Positions 18,924-26,164 of a stretch of 64,000 nucleotides of DNA are shown piece after piece. The stretch is taken from positions 282,766 to 346,765 of the forward strand of contig NZ_JADMJL010000016.1 in assembly GCF_018780585.1 (NCBI RefSeq), given 5' to 3'. The notes beneath the pieces were generated by a model. The model saw only the letters and a list, made by a program, of their open reading frames with translations, made no database searches and was not told the DNA's origin. Source of the DNA: Methyloversatilis discipulorum (lineage in GTDB: Bacteria > Pseudomonadota > Gammaproteobacteria > Burkholderiales > Rhodocyclaceae). The position numbers were made by a program, and so were the translations under genes. Each line of letters begins with the position of its first letter. The first letter of the stretch is position 1.

Positions 18924-18997
18924 GGCCGCTATCTCAATGAAAGCCTTTGTGCTCGTGGCTTTCAGGCGCAGGCATTGCGAAATGGCTTGCCGCTGCG

Positions 18998-19024
18998 GTG
19001 TAGGTTCGAGGGGCAAAAACTTTA
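18998..19024 (-). promoter_or_regulatory. second sigma-28-like box upstream of fliC
   Basis: Another exact TAAAGTTT (19024-19017) with ACCTACAC at the same 11-nt spacing (4 of 8 to the -10 consensus). It is weaker, and it may be a decayed or alternative start point. The rest of 18924-19148 shows no gene. Confidence 0.35.
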
Positions 19025-19148
19025 GGGTTGCCCCGAAGAGTGCCTTGTGCTTTGGGGATGGCGTGAAATTCGCCCGGAAAGCCGCGTCAGCGCTTGATTT
19101 CAACTGTTACCAATTGTGATTGCCGCTGCGCAGGTGACGCAGCGGCGC

Positions 19149-20900
19149 TCAGGCAGCGATTGCGTTACCCGGTGCGACGACGACGCGGTTCTTGCCGGTC
19201 GCCTTGGCCTGGTACATCGCGACGTCGGCGCGCTCGATCGCCGAACTCTGGGCTTCGTCCTGCTGCACCACGGTGACACCTGCGCTGAAGGTGATCAGCA
19301 GCTTGTCATTGTTGGCGAGGAAGTAGCGCTTGGTCAGTTCACGCTGCAGTCGCTGCAGCACGACGACGGAGTCATCGACCGAAGTCTCCGGCAGCAGTAT
19401 GACGAACTCCTCGCCGCCATAACGCGACAGCGTGTCGTGCGGACGCAGGCAGTCGCGCACCGTGGCCACCAGATGCAGCAACGCGTCGTCGCCGGTGTTG
19501 TGGCCATAGGTGTCGTTCAGGCGCTTGAAGTTGTCGATGTCGAGCACGGCCAGACAGAGCTGGGTGCCGCGGCGCGATGCGCGCGACACCTCTTTCGCAT
19601 AGGACTCTTCCAGACCCTTGCGGTTGAGCGCGCCGGTCAGCGGGTCGTGGCGCATCTTCTCGCTGGTCTGTTCGAGTTCGATCTGCAGACGTTCGATTTC
19701 GGCTTCGGCCGCACGCACGCGATCGCGCATGGTGTCGACCTCGTTGCGCGAACGTTCCGTCGTGGCGCGCATTTCGTGCGTTGCCGTGATCACGTCGGCG
19801 ATCACGCCCTGCAGCGCGCCGATGTCATCGGCTTCCGCAATGCTGCGCGCATAGCCTTCCATCTTGTCGCCGAAGCCGGACGTGGCATCGGTGAAGCTGC
19901 CCAACTGCTCGACGAAGCCGGCCAGCATCAGTTTGATCTGGTGCTTGGCGTCGTCGATATTGCCGCGCAGCGAGCCCTGGCGTTCGATCACCTCGCGCAG
20001 GCGGCGCTCGACTTCGTCGAGCTCGCGCGCACTGATCGGGTGATCGCACAGGTTGCGCAACGCATCGATCTGGCCGCGCATCCAGCGGTCGTCGATGACC
20101 AGATCGCTGATATTGCGCAGCAGCAGGTCGAGCAGCGAAAGCAGGCCGGTGCGGATTTCCGCCTGATCATCCACCACCCAGTTCAGGCGGTAGATCAGGT
20201 TGCGCAGCTTCGACGCAAGATCGTCCACGCCACGCATGTCGCGCACTTCGCGCAGTACTTGGCCCAGTTCGATCGCTTCGTCGCGCAGTTCCGGCGCGGT
20301 AATGAGCAGGCTGGACACGACGCCTTCGAGCGTACGCGCGAACAGGTCGCGCAGTGCTGCGTCGCTGTTGTCGGTCGGTGCGGTGCTGTCGGCGACGAGC
20401 TGCACGGTCGAGCTGGCCTTGCCGTCCTCGGCCGATTCCCACTTGTCGGCCAGCGCGCTCATGCGCGAGTACAGCGCATCGAGCTCGCCGTTCGACGCGT
20501 CAAGCACCTGCTGCATGACCTGATGCTTCTGCGCGAAGGTCAGCGTCGCGTGGTTGCGTTCGAGCTGCTTGAACACATCCTTGAGCAGCGCCGTCCATTT
20601 GCGCTGCGGTGCCGCCTGGGCACGCAGCAGGCCGACCAGCGACCCGCTGATCGCCGACCAGCTACGGCTGGTGACCGCGCTTTCGAGACGCTGTACGAAC
20701 TCGATCTGCGCCTGGTTGAGCCGCGGCAGCGTGCTGCAGACCAGCTTCAGCGCACGCTCGGGGAAGAGGTCCTCCGGCTTGGTGCCGGCGATCTCGTGGT
20801 ACAGCGCGCGATAGTTCTCCGGCGTCGGCTGCAATTGACGCATGGCAAGCCGCCGCAGGGCTTCACGAGCGATTTCGAGCGGCTGCATGGCGTCTGACAT
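19149..20900 (-). CDS. diguanylate cyclase (GGDEF)
   Basis: Makes c-di-GMP from two GTP. The 583-aa cytosolic protein has a long helical N-terminal region without a recognised sensor, a coiled coil (about 370-415), and a C-terminal GGDEF domain with the active site GGEEF at 495-499. An allosteric I-site RPHD lies exactly five residues earlier, so product inhibition is likely. No membrane segment or EAL domain is present. It stands between flagellin and a two-component pair; with ycgR nearby it may tune motility (inference). The start at 20900 has no strong ribosome-binding site; Met5 is an alternative. Confidence 0.92.
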   Translation of the reverse strand: MSDAMQPLEIAREALRRLAMRQLQPTPENYRALYHEIAGTKPEDLFPERALKLVCSTLPRLNQAQIEFVQRLESAVTSRSWSAISGSLVGLLRAQAAPQRKWTALLKDVFKQLERNHATLTFAQKHQVMQQVLDASNGELDALYSRMSALADKWESAEDGKASSTVQLVADSTAPTDNSDAALRDLFARTLEGVVSSLLITAPELRDEAIELGQVLREVRDMRGVDDLASKLRNLIYRLNWVVDDQAEIRTGLLSLLDLLLRNISDLVIDDRWMRGQIDALRNLCDHPISARELDEVERRLREVIERQGSLRGNIDDAKHQIKLMLAGFVEQLGSFTDATSGFGDKMEGYARSIAEADDIGALQGVIADVITATHEMRATTERSRNEVDTMRDRVRAAEAEIERLQIELEQTSEKMRHDPLTGALNRKGLEESYAKEVSRASRRGTQLCLAVLDIDNFKRLNDTYGHNTGDDALLHLVATVRDCLRPHDTLSRYGGEEFVILLPETSVDDSVVVLQRLQRELTKRYFLANNDKLLITFSAGVTVVQQDEAQSSAIERADVAMYQAKATGKNRVVVAPGNAIAA

Positions 20901-21018
20901 GTGCGGAATGAGTTAACGGTTTGTAACGAAGGCAAACAACGGCAATCGACCTGCCGTCTTTAGGGGCATGTCGTGCAAAAGTTGTCACACGGCGCCGCGA
21001 CAGCGATGCGACCCATAT

Positions 21019-21657
21019 TCAGTCCACCAGACCGTGCTTCAACCCGTAATGGGTCAGTTCGGCGTTGTTCTTCATGCGCATCTTCTCCAGCAGCCGGGCG
21101 CGATAGACGCTGACCGTCTTGACGCTCAGATTCAGTTCTTCGCCGATCTGGGTCAGTGTCTTGCCCGAGGCGATCATTACCAGCGTCTGGTATTCGCGGT
21201 CGGACAGCTTTTCGTGCGGCGGGCGCTCGCTGTCGTCGGTGATGGCGTTGGCCAGTTCCATCGCCAGCGTCGGCGACACGTACTTCTTGCCGCTGGCGAC
21301 CTGACGAATCGCCGTCACCAGCTGTTCCGGCGCACTCTGCTTGGTCAGGTAGCCGGAGGCGCCGGCTTTCAGCGCGCGGATGGCGTACTGGTCTTCCGGG
21401 TGCATCGACAGCACCAGCACCGGCAGTTTGGGAAATTCCTTGCGTACCAGCTTCAGCGTGTCGATGCCGTTGCGGTCGGGCATGGACACGTCCATCAGTA
21501 CCATGTCGAAACTGCCGTTGCGCAGCTTGTGCATCGCCTCGACGCCGTTCTCCGCCTCGCCGGTGACCACCAGGTCGGGGCTGTCGGAGAGGATCTGGCG
21601 CAGACCGGAACGCACGATGGCGTGGTCGTCGGCGATCAGGATGCGGATGCTGCTCAT
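21019..21657 (-). CDS. NarL/FixJ-family response regulator
   Basis: A 212-aa transcription regulator with a receiver domain (Asp56 in MDVSMPD, acidic pair DD at 10-11) and a C-terminal LuxR-type helix-turn-helix (about 148-205, LTQIGEELNLSVKTVSVYRARL). Its ATG overlaps the kinase stop in ATGA, so it is coupled to the upstream kinase. Targets are unknown. Confidence 0.93.
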   Translation of the reverse strand: MSSIRILIADDHAIVRSGLRQILSDSPDLVVTGEAENGVEAMHKLRNGSFDMVLMDVSMPDRNGIDTLKLVRKEFPKLPVLVLSMHPEDQYAIRALKAGASGYLTKQSAPEQLVTAIRQVASGKKYVSPTLAMELANAITDDSERPPHEKLSDREYQTLVMIASGKTLTQIGEELNLSVKTVSVYRARLLEKMRMKNNAELTHYGLKHGLVD

Positions 21658-23174
21658 CGTGCAAACTCCAGTACGGTACGGCGGCAGGCCGGTACGCGCA
21701 GCAGCAGCCGGGTGCCGCCGCCGTTGCGGCCGCTCGCCTCGAAGCGGCCGTTCAGGTGGGCGACCCGTTCGCGTATGCCGCGCAGGCCGAATGATTTGGG
21801 CTTGTTCAGATCGGCGGGCGCAAGGCCGCGACCATCGTCGGCGATTTCCAGCACGATGTCGTCGTCTTCCTGCGTCAGCCTGACTTCGACCTTGTGCGCC
21901 TGCGCGTGCTTGGACACATTGGTCAGTGCCTCCTGGAACACGCGGAACAGCGCGATCGCCGTCTCCTCGTCCGGCTCGATGTCGTGGTCGATGCACAGCA
22001 GTTCGCACTGCAGGCCAGTGCGCGCGGAAAAATCCTCCGCATGGCTCTCGATCGCCGGCGCCAGGCCGAATTCCTTCAGGATGCCCGGACGCAGTTCGCG
22101 CGCGATGCGGCCGACCGTGGTGATCGCGTCATCCACCAGCTTGCCCATGCTCTGCGAACGTGCGCGGATGGCGTCGGGGTCGGCGGCGGTCTTGTTCGCC
22201 AGCAGCGACACCTCGAACTTCAGCGCCACCAGCAGGCCGCCCAGTTCGTCGTGGATGTCGCGCGCGATCCGTTCCCGCTCCTCCTCCTTCGCCATCTGCA
22301 GATGCGACGACAGCTCGGCCAGCTGGCCGCGCGACTGGCGCAGTTCGCGCTCGGTCAGCTTGCTCTGCGTGATGTTGGAAACGATGCCTTCCCAGATCGG
22401 TACGCCGGAAGCGAGCAGCCGCGGCGACGAGCGCAGGTTCACCCATTTCACGTCGCCGTCCGGCAGCCGGATGCGGCCTTCCCAGTTCACCGTGGACTGC
22501 GACTGCGCCGACTGCTTCATTGCGCGGTTCAGTTCCGGCATGTCCTCCGGCAGCACCATTTCGAGGAAGCGGCCGGGTTGCGCGATTAGTTCCGACGGCT
22601 TCAGCGCGAGCAGGGCGAGGCAGCCGTCACTGACGAACAGGAAGCGCCAGCCACCGTCGTCGTGGCGCAGCAGCTGGAACACCATGCCGGGGATGTTGGC
22701 CGCCAGCGCACGGAAGCGTGCTTCGCTGTCGCGCACGGCGTCGAGTGCGCTGTGCCGCTCGGCGCGGTTGCGCGCTTCGCGCATTTCGCGCTCGACCGCC
22801 GGCACCAGACGGTCGAGGTTGGTCTTGCTCAGGTAATCGTGGGCCCCGGCGCGCATCGCCGACACCGCGATGTCTTCCTCGATCACGCCGGACACGATGA
22901 TGAAGGGCAGATCCAGCCCCAGTTCCTGCAGGATGCCCAGCGCCGCCATGGCCGAGAACTGCGGCATGTTGTGATCGGACAGTACGACGTCCCAGGAAGC
23001 CGAGCGCAACGCGGCGCGCAGCCCCTTCTCGTCCTCCACGCGGATCGAGCGCACGGTATAGCCGGCCTGACGGAAGCGATGCAGCAGCAGCACCGCGTCG
23101 TCTTCGGAGTCCTCGATCAGCAGGACATCGAGCGTGCGCTGGGCGGTCAGTACAGGCGTGACGGGATCAGGCAT
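21654..23174 (-). CDS. receiver-PAS-HisKA_3 histidine kinase
   Basis: A 506-aa soluble kinase. An N-terminal receiver domain (Asp67 in SDHNMP), a PAS domain (about 145-275), a NarX-type dimerisation domain with His308 in ARDIHDELGG and a C-terminal ATPase domain (NVSKHAQA, DDGRGLAP). The receiver at the front suggests input from another kinase rather than from an outside ligand. It forms a coupled pair with the NarL-type regulator. No membrane segment was found. Confidence 0.9.
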   Translation of the reverse strand: MPDPVTPVLTAQRTLDVLLIEDSEDDAVLLLHRFRQAGYTVRSIRVEDEKGLRAALRSASWDVVLSDHNMPQFSAMAALGILQELGLDLPFIIVSGVIEEDIAVSAMRAGAHDYLSKTNLDRLVPAVEREMREARNRAERHSALDAVRDSEARFRALAANIPGMVFQLLRHDDGGWRFLFVSDGCLALLALKPSELIAQPGRFLEMVLPEDMPELNRAMKQSAQSQSTVNWEGRIRLPDGDVKWVNLRSSPRLLASGVPIWEGIVSNITQSKLTERELRQSRGQLAELSSHLQMAKEEERERIARDIHDELGGLLVALKFEVSLLANKTAADPDAIRARSQSMGKLVDDAITTVGRIARELRPGILKEFGLAPAIESHAEDFSARTGLQCELLCIDHDIEPDEETAIALFRVFQEALTNVSKHAQAHKVEVRLTQEDDDIVLEIADDGRGLAPADLNKPKSFGLRGIRERVAHLNGRFEASGRNGGGTRLLLRVPACRRTVLEFAR

Positions 23175-23316
23175 CGGATCGGGGCCTTCGTCCGCGGCGA
23201 ACGGCTCGCCACGCTGACGCGCGAAGGCATTGTTGTAGTGCCCTGCAGTTTAATCCATGCACATTGCGCAGCGACAGCGCCGCGACAGGCGACGGCAGCG
23301 ATATAATCCGCGACTC

Positions 23317-23392
23317 GCCGCTTTAGCTCAGTTGGTAGAGCAACCGCCTTGTAAGCGGTAGGTCGTCAGTTCGATTCCGACAAGCGGCACCA
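23317..23392 (+). tRNA. tRNA-Thr (anticodon TGT)
   Basis: The 76-nt cloverleaf includes an encoded CCA: acceptor stem GCCGCTT/AAGCGGC, D arm GCTCAGTTGGTAGAGC, anticodon stem CCGCC/GGCGG-like around loop CTTGTAA, and T arm with GTTCGATTC. Anticodon TGT reads ACA threonine codons. TATAAT at 23302-23307 is a fitting -10 box. The 3' 45 bases form the attachment site of the integrated element. Confidence 0.97.
23348..23392. repeat. attL, left 45-bp direct repeat
   Basis: It starts at CTTGTAAGCGG in the anticodon loop and runs to the CCA end of tRNA-Thr. It is identical over 45 bp to 36885-36929. It keeps the tRNA gene whole after integration. Confidence 0.95.
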
Positions 23393-23409
23393 GATATTTC
23401 AAGCAGATA

Positions 23410-23435
23410 GGCCAGTTCGTGAGGACTGGCCTTTT
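23410..23435 (+). terminator. terminator after tRNA-Thr, carried by the element
   Basis: Stem GGCCAGT/ACTGGCC with an 8-nt loop, followed by TTTT, 17 bp after the tRNA. It lies inside the element and replaces the original tRNA terminator now found beyond attR. Confidence 0.75.
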
Positions 23436-23450
23436 GCTTTCCGGCCTTCG

Positions 23451-23468
23451 TGTAGCCCCGATGTAGCC
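23451..23468. repeat. left paired TGTAGCC repeat (possible integrase arm site)
   Basis: Two TGTAGCC heptamers 11 bp apart, start to start. The 18-bp block matches 36747-36764 at 16 of 18 positions in the same orientation. It lies 58 bp inside attL. Confidence 0.55.
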
Positions 23469-23494
23469 GGTTTCGATCAACCCAGCTGGCGCCT

Positions 23495-23716
23495 TCAGAA
23501 CGTCAGGTAGCGATCACGGCTCGCCGGTTTCTTCGTGTTCCGGCGCTCGGCGAAGTCGGCGGCGATCCGCATCGCTTGGGCGGGTTCGTGAGTTCCCGCG
23601 ATGACGGCCACCGATACCGCGGTCGATAGGTCCAGCCCCTCGCGCTCGGCGGCCTGACGCAACACGGCGACCGTCTCGTCGGGTAGTTCCAGCGTGACGG
23701 CGATCCTGTTGGTCAT
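23495..23716 (-). CDS. small ribbon-helix-helix-like protein
   Basis: A 73-aa protein whose N-terminus (NRIAVTLELPDETVAVLRQAAEREGLDLS) looks like a ribbon-helix-helix DNA-binding fold: a beta strand followed by two helices. The C-terminal third is basic. Its ATG overlaps the stop of the preceding 95-aa gene in ATGA. It is the last gene of the leftward operon, next to attL. Function is not known. Confidence 0.6.
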   Translation of the reverse strand: MTNRIAVTLELPDETVAVLRQAAEREGLDLSTAVSVAVIAGTHEPAQAMRIAADFAERRNTKKPASRDRYLTF

Positions 23717-24000
23717 CGGTCTGCGTCCTGGTCGGCCGCGCCACTGAGGTGCGAAGCTCGCGCGCTGCGATCCGGAGCTATGCGGTAGGCGATGGGGTCG
23801 CTGAATTTGGGCGACACGCCGCCCGCCGGTTCCGGTTGAGGCTGGTAGCCCTCGACACGGTCCCGGAACTGCTCCGAACGCTGGATATAGGCGTCGACGG
23901 AACCGGCCACGCGAACGGCCATCCGCTCGGCCTGCTCGCGCGTCGCTACTGTGCCGCTCTCGGCCAGCATCGCCACCAGCTTGTCCAGGTTGTCTGCCAT
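23713..24000 (-). CDS. hypothetical element protein (95 aa)
   Basis: Not recognised. The N-terminal half is predicted helical (DKLVAMLAESGTVATREQAERMAVRVAGSVDAYIQ). The C-terminal half is Pro/Asp-rich. The start at 24000 (MADNLDK) is preceded by GGAGGG. Coupled to the next small gene by a 4-base overlap and lying 29 bp after the portal gene, it may be a late gene. Confidence 0.55.
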   Translation of the reverse strand: MADNLDKLVAMLAESGTVATREQAERMAVRVAGSVDAYIQRSEQFRDRVEGYQPQPEPAGGVSPKFSDPIAYRIAPDRSARASHLSGAADQDADR

Positions 24001-24029
24001 TGCGCCCTCCAGAAAGATGCGCGCCTAGC

Positions 24030-25226
24030 TTACCGCCTCCGCCAGCCTTCGCCATAGGTCGCCTTGATGTACGCCTCGTCGGGGTCGAACCCCATCTCGT
24101 GCAGCCTCATGTCTCGGTCGGCCCGCGTGTTCATGTCGGCGGGTGACTCCGTCTTCCGATAGACCCGCGGGGCGGCCACTCCGTCGAAGTTCCATTCCGC
24201 CCACCAGCGCACGACGGACCGGTTGAAGCTCTCGCAAACCAGATCGGCGTCGGCCTTCACCACGTCATCGCGCACGCTCTTCTGCGTGTCGTCCGCGCCC
24301 AGCTTCCCGGGCGTGCCCTCGGTACTGGCCGTCTGTGACAGCACGACCTTGGCGATCGCCTTGTCCATGTAGCCGCACATGGTCGCGTAGTCGGCGGTAC
24401 CGGTGCGCGTTGCCTCGATCAGGTCTACGACGAGGTTGTCGGGGATGATCACACCGCTGTCGGTGGCGATGGAGTCGAGCACCTTGCGTGCTTCCTCGAT
24501 GGTTTTCGGATCGTCCATCATGCCGGCCGGAACCGTCGCCTTTGTGGTCGGCTGGCCGAAGCGCTCCAGGAACACCAGCCAGAACTTCACGCCGTTGCGC
24601 TTGAAGAAGACCGGCCAGTAGATCGAGTGCGCCAGGCCCAGCCCGTAGGGGTCGTCGTGGCTGTCGCCGCCGGCGGTGATGGTCCAGAACTTCCGGTCCG
24701 GCATTTCCTCCAGCGTGCCGCCGTTGCGCAGCAGGTAGAGCGCACCGCTGTGGCCGAAGCGGAAGCGCGAGCGGTCGCGCACCTTCACGTCGGCGATGCG
24801 CACGCGGTCCGGGCCAGGCGCCCACATCACTTCACCGATACCCCAGCCATAGAAGACGCTGAACAGCGCCTTGTCGGTGATGTCGTCCCAGCGGATCGCC
24901 TTCAGATCCTCGCGCAGGGCTTCTGCGGCCTCCTCGGCGCGCGCGTCCTCGGCGCCGGGCTCGACAACCCACTCGCGCGACACGACCGCAGTGCGCCGCT
25001 GCTGCAGTGTGCTGCGCACCTGATCGTCGCGCAGCAGTTCCTTGTAGATCGCCAGCTGGCCGATGCCGCCGCCCTTCGTCTGGATGATCGTGTCGGTCGG
25101 CGCCAGCACATCCATGTAGCCGTTCATGCGCGCGCCGACGTTCGCGAGGGCGCCGATATGGTCGGGCCTTGCAATCTCCAGCGTTTCGAGTTTGGCCGGC
25201 GCGTCTGCCGTGTCGGTGCTGCTCAT
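24030..25226 (-). CDS. Mu gp29-like portal protein (DUF935)
   Basis: A 398-aa member of the DUF935 family, the portal of Mu-like phages through which DNA enters the capsid. Recognised blocks are LLRDDQVRSTLQQRRTAVV, FSVFYGWGIGEVMW and the central KFWLVFLERFGQP. The length is a little under that of Mu gp29, which is above 500 aa, so the C-terminal part may be shortened. In Mu the large terminase gene precedes the portal gene; here only 3 bp separate it from a small HTH gene, and no terminase large subunit is present. Confidence 0.85.
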   Translation of the reverse strand: MSSTDTADAPAKLETLEIARPDHIGALANVGARMNGYMDVLAPTDTIIQTKGGGIGQLAIYKELLRDDQVRSTLQQRRTAVVSREWVVEPGAEDARAEEAAEALREDLKAIRWDDITDKALFSVFYGWGIGEVMWAPGPDRVRIADVKVRDRSRFRFGHSGALYLLRNGGTLEEMPDRKFWTITAGGDSHDDPYGLGLAHSIYWPVFFKRNGVKFWLVFLERFGQPTTKATVPAGMMDDPKTIEEARKVLDSIATDSGVIIPDNLVVDLIEATRTGTADYATMCGYMDKAIAKVVLSQTASTEGTPGKLGADDTQKSVRDDVVKADADLVCESFNRSVVRWWAEWNFDGVAAPRVYRKTESPADMNTRADRDMRLHEMGFDPDEAYIKATYGEGWRRR

Positions 25227-25229
25227 GTT

Positions 25230-25724
25230 TCAGTCTCCAAGGTGCGGCCGGTTGCCCGCCTGCTGCTGGTTATCCTGCTGGTGGTCGCGCGCGAGGATCG
25301 CGGCCAGTTCATCGTCCGTAAATTCGTGGGCGTTGCGGGTTTCCTGCTTGATCGGCGGGGCGTCGGCGTCGCCGCCCAGCGCAAGACGCTCGGGCCTGTC
25401 CAGCCCCAGCAGGCGCGCACGCCTTTCCATGATCTTCAGGATGCGGTCGACGGCTGTCGCATTGCCTCTTTTGGCCTTGCCCCAGAGGTATGTCTGCATG
25501 GCGTCCAGGCGGTCGAGTTCCAGAGTGCGGATTTCGTCCGCCAGCTCGCTGCACTTGGCGAGGTTGCGCGTCAGGCCGCGCTTCACCAGCTTGTGCGCGT
25601 TGCCCAGGCTCATGTTCAGCGTCTTGGCGATATCCCGGTAACTGGCACCGGTCCGTCGAAGGTCCAGCGCCAGTTGTTCCGATTGGGCCGTGGTGACGGC
25701 CTCCGCTCCGGTCGGGCATTTCAT
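25230..25724 (-). CDS. HTH protein, possible small terminase subunit
   Basis: A 164-aa protein with an N-terminal helix-turn-helix (ASYRDIAKTLNMSLGNAHKLVKRG, about 28-51), a charged helical middle and a Gln-rich tail. Position directly before the portal gene suggests the small terminase (DNA recognition) role, as in Mu-like phages. A plain regulator is also possible. Start MKCPTG at 25724. Confidence 0.6.
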   Translation of the reverse strand: MKCPTGAEAVTTAQSEQLALDLRRTGASYRDIAKTLNMSLGNAHKLVKRGLTRNLAKCSELADEIRTLELDRLDAMQTYLWGKAKRGNATAVDRILKIMERRARLLGLDRPERLALGGDADAPPIKQETRNAHEFTDDELAAILARDHQQDNQQQAGNRPHLGD

Positions 25725-25746
25725 GACTGTTCATCCTCAGTAGCGT

Positions 25747-26160
25747 TCATCGTGCCGGTGCCGCTTGATTCGAGGCGGCGCGAGTTTCGCGGTCCTGCAT
25801 CTTCGCGAGTACCGCGTCGATTCCCGGGCGTGTGAGCCCCCAGCGATGGGACAGACGCTGTTTGCTGGCGCCGTCTTTCCACTCCTGGTAGATCAGGGCG
25901 TTCCGTAGATCGATGGTCGCGTTGCGCTCGATCGGAAGGGGCAGCGTGCAGCGCGGATACTCGGCGGCCAGCTTCTGCGCTGCTTCGAGGCCGATGGCGA
26001 AGGCAATGGGGTGCATGCGGTCTATGCGCTCGGGCACGTACAGGTCGCGGCCACCCCAGCGGCTCACAAGGTCAAGGCATGCCGGCAAGCCGATTACGTC
26101 GGCGATTTCCTTCACGATCTTCTGCAAGGTCTGGGGCTCCTGGTTTGGTTGGTCGTGCAT
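25747..26160 (-). CDS. Mor-like transcription activator
   Basis: A 137-aa protein of the Mor/C family that activates middle or late promoters in Mu. Visible signs are DLVSRWGGRDLYVPE (30-44), the middle block IERNATIDLRNALIYQEWKDGAS (78-100) and a C-terminal HTH (KQRLSHRWGLTRPGIDAVLAKM). The start at 26160 is set because the upstream frame lies inside the tape-measure gene. It sits between the tape measure and HTH/portal genes, an unusual place for Mor. Confidence 0.75.
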   Translation of the reverse strand: MHDQPNQEPQTLQKIVKEIADVIGLPACLDLVSRWGGRDLYVPERIDRMHPIAFAIGLEAAQKLAAEYPRCTLPLPIERNATIDLRNALIYQEWKDGASKQRLSHRWGLTRPGIDAVLAKMQDRETRAASNQAAPAR

Positions 26161-26164
26161 GCGG

